Below, in pieces: positions 54,189-62,312 of a stretch of DNA of 62,312 nt (the first letter of the stretch is position 1; each line of letters starts with the position of its first letter). The notes beneath the pieces were generated by a model, which was not told where the DNA came from, made no database searches, and saw only the letters and a program-made list of their open reading frames with translations. The stretch spans positions 1 to 62,312 of the forward strand of contig NZ_PGTZ01000001.1 in NCBI RefSeq assembly GCF_002798015.1, in the 5' to 3' direction. The DNA comes from Luteimicrobium subarcticum. GTDB lineage: Bacteria; Actinomycetota; Actinomycetes; Actinomycetales; Cellulomonadaceae. The translations under genes and the position numbers were made by a program.

Positions 54189-55379
54189 TCACCCGCCGAA
54201 CAGCGAGCCGACCCAGGAGGTGAAGTCGTCGAGCCGCGCGCCGAGCAGACCGAGCAGCGTCTGCCCGGCAGCCGTGCACGCCAGGGCGGCGACGACGGCG
54301 AGCAGCCCGGCGAGCGACAGCAGGACGAGCTGGACGTTCGAGATCGTCGAGCGGTAGAGGCGCGAGACGCCCTTCGCGTCGACGAGCTTGGAGCCGACGC
54401 GCAGCCGGGTGAGGAACGTCGACGACATGCCGGCGCGCCCCTTGTCGAGGAACTCGACGAGCGTGGCGTGGGTGCCCACCGCGACGATGACCTCGGCACC
54501 CTTGTCGTCCGCGAGCAGCATCGCGACGTCCTCGCTCGTCCCGGTGGCCGGGAACACGACGGGCTCGACGCCCAGCTCGCGCACCCGGTCGAGGCCGGGG
54601 GCACGGCCGTCCCGGTACGCGTGCACGACGATCTCGGCGCCGCACGACAGCGCGCGGTCCGAGACGGAGTCCATGTCGCCGACGATGAGGTCCGGCTTGA
54701 ACCCTCCGTCGAGGATCGCGTCGGCACCGCCGTCGACGCCGATGAGCACCGGCTTGTAGTCGCGGATGTAGGGTCGCAGGATCTGCAGGTCCTCGCGATA
54801 GTGGTAGCCACGCACGACGATCAGGACGTGCCGCCCGTCGATGTCGCTCGTGATGTCCGGGACGCCGATCCCGTCGAGCAGGAGCTCCTTCTCGCGGGTC
54901 AGGTACGTCATGGTGTTCTCGGCGAACGCCTCGAGCTCGGCCGACAGGCCCTCGCGCGCGACCTCGAGGGCCTCGCGCACGCTCTCCTCGTCCTGCTCCT
55001 GCCCTCGCGCGACCTCCTCGTCACCGCGCAGGACGACGCCGTCGACCACGCGGACCGAGGCTCCGTCGGGCAGGTCCATGATCGCGGGGCCGAGGCCGTC
55101 GACGAGCACGATGCCGGCCTGCACGAGCACCTCGGGACCGAGGTTGGGGTACCGGCCCGAGATGGAGCGCGCGGCGTTCAGCACGGCTGCGGGGCGCGCG
55201 GTGACGAGCGCGTCGGCGGCGACCCGGTCGATGTCCTCGTGGTCGATCACCGCGACGTCACCCGGCCGCAGCCTCTTCGTGAGCGCCTTGGTCCGCCGGT
55301 CGATGCGGGCCGGGCCCTGCACACCGTGTGTCTCAGGGCCCACCGGCGTCCTGCGCAGCGTGAGTCTCATCGGCCCCAT
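54189..55379 (-). CDS. steA: SteA, putative cytokinetic ring/cell-separation protein
   Basis: This 396-aa protein has an N-terminal soluble part (GPARIDRRTKALTKRLRPGD), a thiamin-pyrophosphokinase-like region with DLIVGDMDSVS, and C-terminal membrane helix (VQLVLLSLAGLLAVVAALAC). In corynebacteria SteA and SteB promote separation by affecting peptidoglycan hydrolase activity. ATG starts exist at 55379 and 55370; neither has a strong ribosome-binding site. It lies between recN and mctB as in M. tuberculosis (Rv1697). Confidence 0.92.
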   Translation of the reverse strand: MGPMRLTLRRTPVGPETHGVQGPARIDRRTKALTKRLRPGDVAVIDHEDIDRVAADALVTARPAAVLNAARSISGRYPNLGPEVLVQAGIVLVDGLGPAIMDLPDGASVRVVDGVVLRGDEEVARGQEQDEESVREALEVAREGLSAELEAFAENTMTYLTREKELLLDGIGVPDITSDIDGRHVLIVVRGYHYREDLQILRPYIRDYKPVLIGVDGGADAILDGGFKPDLIVGDMDSVSDRALSCGAEIVVHAYRDGRAPGLDRVRELGVEPVVFPATGTSEDVAMLLADDKGAEVIVAVGTHATLVEFLDKGRAGMSSTFLTRLRVGSKLVDAKGVSRLYRSTISNVQLVLLSLAGLLAVVAALACTAAGQTLLGLLGARLDDFTSWVGSLFGG

Positions 55380-55407
55380 CGTCCCACGTCGGGCCCCCCT
55401 CCCGCCG

Positions 55408-57186
55408 TCACCGTCCGACGACGCTCGTCTCGAGCAGCTCGGTGGCGTGCTGCAGCGCGGTCGACGAGTCCTCCTGGCCCGAGAGCATGCGGGCGAGCTC
55501 GCGCACCCGTTCGTCGCCCTCGACGCGCCGGACGCCCGACGCCGTCACCGGCGCCTCGCCGTCGTCGTCACCGCCCCGTCCGGCGCCGTCGCCCCGGCCG
55601 TCCGGCCCGGCCCCGGTGGCCGACGTCGTCCGCTTGACGACCACGACGTGGGCGTCGGCGAACGCCGCGACCTGCGGCAGGTGCGTCACGACGAGCACCT
55701 GGGCGACGCGGCCGAGCTCCGCGAGCCGGCGGCCCACCTCGACGGCGGCGCGTCCTCCGACGCCCGCGTCCACCTCGTCGAACACGAACGTGGGAAGGGG
55801 CCCGTCCGTGTGGGAGCGGGTCGCGAGCGCGACCTCGATCGCGAGCATCACGCGCGACAGCTCGCCGCCCGACGCGCCCTTGCCGAGGGGTCGGGCCGGC
55901 GCACCGGCGTGCGGCACGAGGAGGAGCTCGACGACGTCGGCGCCCGAGGGACCCGGCGCGTCCGCGGGGGCCACCGCGACCTCGAGGCGCGCGCCGCCCA
56001 TGGCGAGGCCGGCGAGCTCGCCCGTGACGGCGTCGGCCAGCGCGGTCGCGGCATCACGGCGGCCCGCGGAGACCGCCGCGGCGAGCTCGACCACCTGCGC
56101 GTCGAGCTCCTCGACACGCGCGGCGAGCTCGTCGACCCGGGTGTCGTCGTCGCCGAGGTCGAGCAGCCGCAACCCGGACCGGCTCGCCCACGCCAGCACC
56201 TCGGCCACCGAGCCGCCGTGCGCCCGAGCGAGGCCGGTGAGCTCGGCGCGGCGCGCGTGGGCCGTCTCGAGCGCCGCCGGGTCGGCCTGGAGGTCCTGGA
56301 CGTACGACGCGAGCTCGGCCGCGGCGTCGCCGAGCGCGAACGACGCCTCGTGCACCCGGCCCGCGAGCGCGCGGAGCGCGGCGTCCTGCGTGCCCGCCCC
56401 CTCGAGCGACCGGAAGGCGTGCTCGACGAGCGCCACGGCCCCCTCGGGGGCGTCGGCCTCCTCGCGGCCGCTGAGCGCGTCGTGCGCGACCTGGGCCGCA
56501 GCGCGGAGGTCCTCGACGTGCGTGAGCCGGCCGATCAGCCCGTCGAGCTCGTCGTCCTCGCCCTCGCGCGGGTCGACGCGCTCCACCTCGGCCAGGCCGA
56601 GCCGCAGCAGCTCCGCCTCGCGCGCCCGTTCGGCCCGCGCCCCCCGGATCTCCGCCAGCTCCGCGGCGGCGGCCGACCGCTCGGTCCACGCCGCCCGGTA
56701 CGCGTCGAGGACCGCGAGGTGGTCCGGCCCGGCGAACGTGTCGAGCGCCGCGCGCTGCCGCGCGGGCGACCGCAGCCGCAGCTGGTCGGCCTGCCCGTGC
56801 ACGGTCACCAGCTCCTCGGCGAGCTCGCCCAGCACCGCCTGCGGGACGGTGCGCCCGCCGACGTGCGCCCGCGAGCGCCCGCCCGCGGCCACCGTCCGCA
56901 GCACCACGACGCTCCCGTCGTCGTCCACCGAGCCGCCGGCGTCGTCGACCACTTGCGCCGCGCGCGAGCCGGGCGGCACCCCGAGGCTTCCCTCGACGAC
57001 CGCCTGGTCGGCGCCCGGCCGGACGGCTCCCGCGTCCGCCTTGTTGCCCATGAGGAGCGAGAGCCCCGTGAGCAGCATCGTCTTGCCGGCGCCGGTCTCC
57101 CCCGTCACCACGGTGAGTCCCGGGCCGAGCTCGACCCGCGCGGACTCGATCACCCCGAGGTTCTCGATCGAGATCTCCTCCAGCAC
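55408..57186 (-). CDS. recN: DNA repair protein RecN
   Basis: This 592-aa SMC-like ATPase has an N-terminal Walker A GETGAGKTM, a coiled-coil interior and a C-terminal head with GELSRVMLA and FDEVDAGVGG. RecN acts in early double-strand-break repair. It lies between nadK and steA, one base from the nadK stop, within the Rv1691-Rv1700-like block. Confidence 0.95.
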   Translation of the reverse strand: MLEEISIENLGVIESARVELGPGLTVVTGETGAGKTMLLTGLSLLMGNKADAGAVRPGADQAVVEGSLGVPPGSRAAQVVDDAGGSVDDDGSVVVLRTVAAGGRSRAHVGGRTVPQAVLGELAEELVTVHGQADQLRLRSPARQRAALDTFAGPDHLAVLDAYRAAWTERSAAAAELAEIRGARAERAREAELLRLGLAEVERVDPREGEDDELDGLIGRLTHVEDLRAAAQVAHDALSGREEADAPEGAVALVEHAFRSLEGAGTQDAALRALAGRVHEASFALGDAAAELASYVQDLQADPAALETAHARRAELTGLARAHGGSVAEVLAWASRSGLRLLDLGDDDTRVDELAARVEELDAQVVELAAAVSAGRRDAATALADAVTGELAGLAMGGARLEVAVAPADAPGPSGADVVELLLVPHAGAPARPLGKGASGGELSRVMLAIEVALATRSHTDGPLPTFVFDEVDAGVGGRAAVEVGRRLAELGRVAQVLVVTHLPQVAAFADAHVVVVKRTTSATGAGPDGRGDGAGRGGDDDGEAPVTASGVRRVEGDERVRELARMLSGQEDSSTALQHATELLETSVVGR

Positions 57187-57187
57187 C

Positions 57188-58087
57188 TCAGTCCTCCTTC
57201 GCGGCGCGCTGACGCCAGCCGACCACCGGCAGCTTGAACTTGTCGACGAGACGGTCCGTGAACGGGGCGTCGTCGAGCCGGGCGAGCCGGACGGGCTCCG
57301 GACCCCGCCGGACCTCGACCCGTGACCCGCGCGGCAGGGGGACCGTCCGCCGGCCGTCGCACGTCAGCAGGCCCTCCGACGAGGCGCTCGGCAGGATCTC
57401 GAGCGCGAGGCTCGACGCCGGGCCCACGACGACGGGACGCGCGAACAGGGCGTGCGCCGCGAGCGGCACCATGAGCATCGCGTCGACGTCCGGCCACACG
57501 ATGGGGCCGCCGCCGGAGAAGGCGTGCGCGGTCGACCCGGTCGCCGTCGCGAGGACCACGCCGTCGCACCCGAACGACGACAAGGGCCGGCCGTCGACCT
57601 CGAGCGCCACGTCGATCATCCGCGCGGGGTCGATCTTCTCGACGGTCGCCTCGTTGAGCGCCCAGCCGACCATCGGCTCGGCCCGCCCGGGGACCCGCAC
57701 GGTGACGTCGAGCACGCCTCGCTCCTGGACCGAGTACGCGCCCGCCGCGAGCCGCTCGACCGTCCGGCGCAGGTCGCTGCGGTCGCTCTCGGCGAGGAAC
57801 CCGACGTGGCCGAGGTTCACGCCGAGCAGCGGGACCTGCGTCCCGTGCGTCAGCTCGGCCGCCCGCAGGATCGTCCCGTCGCCTCCCAGCACGAGCACGA
57901 CCTCGGCGTCGGCGACGCCCTCCTTCTCGCGCAGCACGTCGATCGGCTCGCCGAACGTCTCGGCGAGGTCGTCGTCGTGCAGCACGACCTCGAACCCGGC
58001 CGCGGCGAGCTCACGGACGGTCTCGTGCAGGACGTCGTGCGCCTCCGGGCGGCCGCCGTGGGCGACGATCACGACCTTGCGGCTCAC
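57188..58087 (-). CDS. nadK: NAD kinase
   Basis: This 299-aa enzyme phosphorylates NAD to NADP. It has the GGDGT catalytic motif (residues 68-72), LGVNLGHVGFLAE and NEATVEK, and TGSTAHAFSGGGPIVWPD. The GTG start at 58087 is preceded by AAGGAGG and overlaps the tlyA stop (GTGA). Confidence 0.96.
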   Translation of the reverse strand: MSRKVVIVAHGGRPEAHDVLHETVRELAAAGFEVVLHDDDLAETFGEPIDVLREKEGVADAEVVLVLGGDGTILRAAELTHGTQVPLLGVNLGHVGFLAESDRSDLRRTVERLAAGAYSVQERGVLDVTVRVPGRAEPMVGWALNEATVEKIDPARMIDVALEVDGRPLSSFGCDGVVLATATGSTAHAFSGGGPIVWPDVDAMLMVPLAAHALFARPVVVGPASSLALEILPSASSEGLLTCDGRRTVPLPRGSRVEVRRGPEPVRLARLDDAPFTDRLVDKFKLPVVGWRQRAAKED

Positions 58088-59115
58088 GGGGCCTCCTTCA
58101 GGACGGTGCTGGGGGCTGGGGTGGAGACGGGACCGGGGACGGAGGTGGTGCGCTGACGAGCCCCGACGACGAACACCTCCGGCACGGGCGGCGGCGACCA
58201 CGCGTCGTCCGGCGGCGCGACCGGCGTGGCCACGGCCGCGCGTGCCGCCGCGGCGACTTCGGCGGCGGCGACCGCGGCGTCGGCCTTCCCTGGACCGCTG
58301 CCCGACGACGGGAGCAGACGCAGCAGGAACTCCCGGTTGCCGTGCGGCCCGGGCAACGGGCTGGGCACCACGGCGACGGCGCGCAGCCCGACAGCGAGAG
58401 CGCTGCGGGCGACGCCCACCACCGCGTCGACCATGTGCTCGGGGTCGCGGACCACCCCGCCGGTGCCGAGCCGTTCGCGCCCCACCTCGAACTGCGGCTT
58501 GACCAGCAGCAGGACCGCGGCGTCCGGTCCGACGACGCGCGCCACGGCCGGGAGCACGTGCCCCAGCGAGATGAACGACAGGTCGCCGACGACGACGTCC
58601 ACCGGGCCCGGCAGGTCGGCCGGCACGAGGTCGCGCGCGTTCGCGCCCTCGCGCACGTCCACGCGCGGGTCCTTCCGCAGCCGGTCGACGATCTGGTCGT
58701 GCCCGACGTCGAGCGCGACGACGCGCCGCGCACCGCGGCGCAGCAGGACGTCGGTGAAACCACCGGTCGACGCGCCGAGGTCCAGGCACGAGGCACCCTC
58801 GACCGGTACCGCGAGCGGGCCGGCCGGCGCCGCGGCCGGGTTGTCGGGCGCCGGGTGATCGGGCGCCGGGAACGCGCGGTCGAGCGCCCGGAGCGCACCT
58901 TCGAGCTTGTGCGCCGCCCGGGACGCGTAGGCGTCGTCCGACGCCGGACGGTCGACCGCGAGGTCCTCGTCGCCGTCCACGCGGTCGGCGGCGCGGCGCA
59001 CGACCTGGCCCTGGCGGTGCACGAGCCCCGCCTCGACGAGCGCGACCGCTTCGCGCCGCGAGCGGGCCAGACCGCGGCGCACCAGCTCTGCGTCGACCCG
59101 CCCGGGCTCAGCCAT
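58084..59115 (-). CDS. tlyA: TlyA-type rRNA 2'-O-methyltransferase
   Basis: This 343-aa protein has an N-terminal S4 RNA-binding domain (VDAELVRRGLARSRREAVAL) and an FtsJ-like methyltransferase domain (CLDLGASTGGFTDVLL, VVVGDLSFISL, LLLVKPQFEVG, GNREFLL). TlyA methylates 16S and 23S rRNA at the subunit interface and affects capreomycin sensitivity. A ~60-residue proline/alanine-rich C-terminal part is extra. The ATG at 59115 is within the upstream small gene. Confidence 0.94.
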   Translation of the reverse strand: MAEPGRVDAELVRRGLARSRREAVALVEAGLVHRQGQVVRRAADRVDGDEDLAVDRPASDDAYASRAAHKLEGALRALDRAFPAPDHPAPDNPAAAPAGPLAVPVEGASCLDLGASTGGFTDVLLRRGARRVVALDVGHDQIVDRLRKDPRVDVREGANARDLVPADLPGPVDVVVGDLSFISLGHVLPAVARVVGPDAAVLLLVKPQFEVGRERLGTGGVVRDPEHMVDAVVGVARSALAVGLRAVAVVPSPLPGPHGNREFLLRLLPSSGSGPGKADAAVAAAEVAAAARAAVATPVAPPDDAWSPPPVPEVFVVGARQRTTSVPGPVSTPAPSTVLKEAP

Positions 59116-59284
59116 CGGCGTCCACGAGGCGGCCCTGCAGCGCCGCCTGGACGCGCTCGAACACCGCGACCTGCTCGCCCGGGGAGAGCTCGGAGACGTC
59201 GCGCAGGGACTCGAGCTCACGGTCGACCACGGGGTCCCCCGAGCCGACGACCTGCTGGGCGTCGCCGCGCTCGTGCTCGTTCAT
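59108..59284 (-). CDS. Conserved 58-aa protein upstream of tlyA
   Basis: This small acidic protein ends VAVFERVQAALQGRLVDADG and contains DPVVDRELESLRDVSELS. The short length, position between a HAD phosphatase and tlyA, and overlap with tlyA by 8 bases match M. tuberculosis Rv1693, so it is probably a real, conserved protein of unknown function. A weak GGGGGACTGGC precedes its ATG. Confidence 0.78.
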   Translation of the reverse strand: MNEHERGDAQQVVGSGDPVVDRELESLRDVSELSPGEQVAVFERVQAALQGRLVDADG

Positions 59285-59411
59285 GCCAGTCCCCCGAAGG
59301 TCGTGGCCGGGTCGGTGCCCGGCGTGGGCTCGCGTGCGTAGGTCGTCCGGTCGCGCCGGTCGGTCGACCGGCGGCACGGCTCGGCCAACGTTACAGGCCC
59401 TGACCCACGAG

Positions 59412-60428
59412 TCAGTCGGTCCGCACAGCGAACGTCGGCGCCGTGTCGCGGTCCAGCTCCTCGCCCGCGTCGACCGCGGCCCACGCCGCGACGCACGCGC
59501 AGCGCGCCAGGTCGACGTCCGGGTCGCCCGACAGGTCGAGCCGACCGTCCGCGACCCGTGCGGCCGCCCCGCCCAGCGTCCACCAGCCGTCCCGCTGCTC
59601 CGGCACCTCGTGCACGTCGTCGAGGGCACGCAGGTCGGCCCCGAGGTAGTCGGGGCGCTCGCCGGGGACGGCCAGCACCGCCTCGCGCACGCGGTGCACG
59701 CCCGTGAGGACGAGCAGACCGGGGTAGCCCGCGGAGCGCGCGCCCGCGAGGTCGGTGTCCAACCGATCTCCGATCACGAGCGGGCTCGACGCCTGCGCGC
59801 GGTCCACCGCGATCCGGTACATGTCCGGCTCCGGCTTGCCGGCACTGACCGGCTCCACCCCCGTCGCGGCGACCACGGCGGCCACGAGCGTGCCGTTGCC
59901 GGGCGCGGTGCCGCGCCCCGTCGGGATCGACAGGTCACGGTTGGTCGCGACGTGCCAGGCACCGCGCGCGACGGCGTACGACGCCTCCGCGAGGTCGGCC
60001 CACGACAGGTCGGGCGAGAAGCCCTGCACCACGGCGGCGGGCTCCTCGTCCGACGACGCCACCTCGACCAGCCCCGCCTCGCGGACCGCGGTGCGCAGCC
60101 CCGGACCCCCGACGACGAGGACCCGCGCCCCGGGCTCCAGCCGTCGGCGCAGCAGGGCCGCGCCCGCCTGCGCCGACGTGAAGACCTCGTCGGGACGCGT
60201 GGCCAGGCCGAGCCCGCTGAGCTGGTCGGCCACCGTCCCGGGCTCGCGCGACGCGTTGTTCGTCACGAACACGAGCCCCAGACCCGCGCCGCGCAGCCGC
60301 ATGAGCGTCTCCGGGGCGTGCTCGACCGCGTGCGCCCCCCGGTACACCACGCCGTCGAGGTCGACGAGGGCCAGGTCGTGCTGGGCCGCCAGCGGGCCGG
60401 TGGACGCCCGGAGCGTCGACGTGGTCAC
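59412..60428 (-). CDS. HAD-superfamily phosphatase (NagD-like, IIA)
   Basis: This 338-aa protein has motif I LVDLDGVVYRG, motif II FVTNNASR, and GDRLDTDLAGA with K in SAGKPEPDMY. The cap-containing class IIA group includes p-nitrophenylphosphatases and nucleotide or sugar phosphatases. The C-terminal ~70 residues are extra and lack a known domain. It is the equivalent of Rv1692, which has glycerol-3-phosphate phosphatase activity; that function may carry over. It overlaps the upstream gene (GTGA). Confidence 0.92.
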   Translation of the reverse strand: MTTSTLRASTGPLAAQHDLALVDLDGVVYRGAHAVEHAPETLMRLRGAGLGLVFVTNNASREPGTVADQLSGLGLATRPDEVFTSAQAGAALLRRRLEPGARVLVVGGPGLRTAVREAGLVEVASSDEEPAAVVQGFSPDLSWADLAEASYAVARGAWHVATNRDLSIPTGRGTAPGNGTLVAAVVAATGVEPVSAGKPEPDMYRIAVDRAQASSPLVIGDRLDTDLAGARSAGYPGLLVLTGVHRVREAVLAVPGERPDYLGADLRALDDVHEVPEQRDGWWTLGGAAARVADGRLDLSGDPDVDLARCACVAAWAAVDAGEELDRDTAPTFAVRTD

Positions 60429-62050
60429 GCGTCGGTCTCCTCGTCCCGTGCGGCGTCGTCCGCCCCGGGCGCCGCGGTGGGCTGGTCGGCGTCCGTCCGG
60501 GGGTCCGCGTCGGCGGGCTCGTCCTGCGCTCCGCTGTGCGACGCGCCGTGGTCCGCGTCGTCCGCGTCGTCCGCGTCGTCCGCGAGATCGAAGACGACGA
60601 TCTCGTCGTCCTCGTCGTCATCCGGCGCGGCGACACCGAGCTGCGCGCGCAGCGCGGCTGCCGCAGCGGTGTCGCCCGACGCCTCGACGATCCCGATCCG
60701 AGCCTCGGCGATCCGCCGGAGCTGGTCGGCGTCGAGGCCCCGCTGGTCGATGCCGTCGAGCACTGCCGTCGCTGCCTCGAGCTGGGCCATGTCGAGCCGC
60801 GCCCCGCTCACGACGAGCGCGAGCTCGACCTTGCCGGCGCGCGTGAGCGTGTCGGCCTCGGGCGTCCGCGCGAGGTCGATCGCACGTTCCGGACGTCCCA
60901 GGCCGCGCTCGCAGTCCGCCATGACGGGCAGGTGCTCGGACGACCCGTTGAGTCGCCGCACGGTGCGCAGCTCGCGCAGCGCGTCGGCGTACCGACCGAG
61001 CTGGTACGCCGTGAGACCTGCGGCCTCGCGCACCACGTCGATGCGTCCGCCCCGGCGGACCGCCGCCTGGGCGTGCTCGTCAGCCAGCGCCGGGTCGGTG
61101 TCCATGAGGCGACCCGCCATGACGAGGTGTCGCGCGACCGTCTCCGCGTTGTCCTTCGTGAGCCCGCGCAGCCGACCACGCGCCGCACGGTCGAGCAGCG
61201 CACCGGTGACGTCGTCCGGCAGCGCGGGCTCGGCCGGACGGTCAGGGCGCGGCCCCCGGTGCTCGGGGCCTGGGCGCCCGTACCGGTCGTCGTTGCGGTC
61301 GTCGCGGGCACGGCCACGGTCGTCGCGGCCACCGGGTGCGCCGGGCCGTCCGTACCGGTCGTCGCGGCCACGGCCACGGTCGTCCCGGCCACCGGCTGCG
61401 CCGGGCCGTCCGCCCTGACGTGCCCCGCGCCCGTCGCCGCTGTCATAAGAACGCTGTCCACGGCCGTCAGGCCGGGAGCCGGTGCGGCGGTCGTCCCCGC
61501 GCGCGGGGCTGCGCTCGTCGCGACCGCGGTAGCCGCCGCCCGTCCGCGCACGCTCGCCGCCCTGACCGCCATTCGGACCGCTGCGCGGGCCGGCGCCCTG
61601 ACCAGCACCACGCCGGTCCTGCCGGTCCCCGTTGGCCCCGCGCGACGACGAGCCGCCCGTCCCGCGCGCGGGTCCTCGCCCGGCTCGGTCTCCGGTGCCG
61701 TCGGAGCGGCGGTCGTCCCGCGCAGAGCCTCCACGGGCCCCGCGATCGCCGCTCGGGGGACGACGGTCGTCACGACGGTCCGCGCCGCCGCGGCCGAGAC
61801 CCCCCGTGCCACCGTCGCGAGTGCCACCGTTGCGAGCGGGCGCTCCCGAGCGGTCCGAGAAATCCCTGCCCCGGCCGCCACCGGCGCCATAGCCGCCGCC
61901 CGAAGACCGCGGGGTGCTCGAGCGGCCTCCGGAGGCACCACGGCTTCCGTACCCGCCGGACGAACGGCGGTCCGCGCCGCGCGAACCGTCCCGCGATGAG
62001 TTGTCGCGCCGCTCCTGCGGTGCGTCGTGGGTGGGGTCGTCCTGCGTCAT
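60425..62050 (-). CDS. TPR-like protein with RGG/RDDR-rich N-terminus and acidic tail
   Basis: This 541-aa protein has three parts. Residues 1-275 are strongly basic, glycine- and arginine-rich low-complexity sequence with repeated RGG and GGRDDRGR-type units. Residues 285-475 are a helical, TPR-like domain (LADEHAQAAVRRGG, YADALRELRTVRRLNG and others). The last 65 residues are very acidic (DDDEDDE, DDADDADDAD). The central domain corresponds to the TPR protein Rv1691. The start ATG is preceded by GAGGACC. The disordered part could bind RNA or nucleic acids, but that is inference. Confidence 0.85.
   Translation of the reverse strand: MTQDDPTHDAPQERRDNSSRDGSRGADRRSSGGYGSRGASGGRSSTPRSSGGGYGAGGGRGRDFSDRSGAPARNGGTRDGGTGGLGRGGADRRDDRRPPSGDRGARGGSARDDRRSDGTGDRAGRGPARGTGGSSSRGANGDRQDRRGAGQGAGPRSGPNGGQGGERARTGGGYRGRDERSPARGDDRRTGSRPDGRGQRSYDSGDGRGARQGGRPGAAGGRDDRGRGRDDRYGRPGAPGGRDDRGRARDDRNDDRYGRPGPEHRGPRPDRPAEPALPDDVTGALLDRAARGRLRGLTKDNAETVARHLVMAGRLMDTDPALADEHAQAAVRRGGRIDVVREAAGLTAYQLGRYADALRELRTVRRLNGSSEHLPVMADCERGLGRPERAIDLARTPEADTLTRAGKVELALVVSGARLDMAQLEAATAVLDGIDQRGLDADQLRRIAEARIGIVEASGDTAAAAALRAQLGVAAPDDDEDDEIVVFDLADDADDADDADHGASHSGAQDEPADADPRTDADQPTAAPGADDAARDEETDA
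61262..61425 (-). repeat. Tandem repeats coding GRPGAxGGRDDRGR units
   Basis: Within the TPR-like gene, about 55-bp units repeat imperfectly three times and encode GRPGA(A/P)GGRDDRGR-type peptides ending in RDDRYGRPG. They are coding repeats that could expand or contract. Confidence 0.7.
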
Positions 62051-62260
62051 CAGCGGTCCTCACAGAAGTGGCACGTGGAAGACGCGCCGCGCGCGTCTCG
62101 AGAGGCGTGTCCCAGTTTCCCATGTTCCTCGCACGGCGGGCGCTACGCGCCACGAGGCCGCACCCCACGTCGCCCGCCGCGCACGCGGCTCGGGACGAGG
62201 TCGCCCGTGGAGACGCCGCGCGGCTCGGTGGACGGGCGGCGCGGCGGTGAAGGGTTCTGG
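62051..62260. other. Intergenic stretch upstream of the TPR-like gene
   Basis: I see no gene here. It contains the presumed promoter for the minus-strand Rv1691-Rv1700-like block, but no clear -10/-35 pair could be chosen. Confidence 0.4.
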
Positions 62261-62267
62261 ATATGCC

Positions 62268-62299
62268 GCAGGCCACCCCCGGGGTCGGGGGTGGCCTGC
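62268..62299. terminator. Hairpin terminator near the right edge
   Basis: GCAGGCCACCCCC and GGGGGTGGCCTGC are perfect 13-bp complements with a 6-base loop. No T-run follows. It probably ends the transcript of a gene beyond the window. Confidence 0.65.
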
Positions 62300-62312
62300 A
62301 GTGAATGGGTGT

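Noticed and set aside
61262-61425. A CRISPR-like or satellite array
   Set aside because: The repeats are in frame within a gene, imperfect and without unique spacers; they are coding low-complexity repeats.

Overview
The window is very GC-rich DNA with GTG/TTG starts, short or absent leaders, SUF-type iron-sulfur assembly, the SteA/MctB cell-separation pair, GlgA/GlgC of the actinobacterial kind and a FabG-FabI operon. All of this points to an actinomycete. Gene content and order fit Micrococcales, probably a Cellulomonas-like organism; the genus is inference. Apart from the first ~2.6 kb and one decayed gene near 31 kb, the genes look like ordinary chromosomal genes in dense, often ATGA/GTGA-overlapping operons.

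Left end (1-2,550): an accessory patch. A minus-strand gene leaving the window begins like the secretion-signal domain of type VII-secreted polymorphic toxins. A ~540-bp stretch with only fragmentary coding signal follows, then a 628-aa orphan protein (unrecognised N-terminal module, coiled coil, compact C-terminal module).

2,558-13,900: an MFS exporter with its own palindromic operator, a 76-bp hairpin, a TetR-regulated heterodimeric ABC exporter, an NfeD/SPFH membrane pair, and two divergent, apparently leaderless genes (ABC ATPase and an unknown). A NUDIX hydrolase and glycogen synthase glgA follow, with glgC divergent. 14,000-24,700: glgC-serB, a flavin reductase-like protein, fabG-fabI-sixA behind a candidate fatty-acid-regulator operator, DUF3099, a zinc-binding small protein, SURF1, an ABC-F ATPase, a zinc metallopeptidase and the Mn transporter mntH. 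24,800-31,460: glutathione peroxidase, a thioredoxin reductase-like/methyltransferase fusion, a MarR-controlled divergent locus (NADP-binding reductase plus VOC dioxygenase), an SDR enzyme, a small protein and a DUF6228-like pseudogene.

31,460-43,320: the SUF operon (sufR-B-D-Rieske-C-S-U-T, minus strand), divergent from an ABC-2 exporter plus heme A synthase ctaA, then a DrrAB-like exporter. This order recalls Mycobacterium tuberculosis Rv1456c-Rv1466 and suggests that iron-sulfur and heme supply are placed together.

43,357-62,050: a 1,169-aa SARP/AfsR-type regulator, then a long minus-strand block matching the M. tuberculosis order Rv1691-Rv1700 (TPR protein, HAD phosphatase, 58-aa protein, tlyA, nadK, recN, steA, mctB, pyrG, NUDIX). 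Between mctB and pyrG sit three extra envelope genes: a MraY/WecA-like protein, a MurJ-type flippase and a GT4 glycosyltransferase. Together they look like a small lipid-linked sugar pathway next to the cell-separation genes.

A recurring feature is a TANNNT -10 element 6-8 nt before an ATG/GTG start, seen at about fourteen genes and indicating leaderless mRNAs. I found no rRNA, tRNA, CRISPR array, insertion sequence or attachment site.
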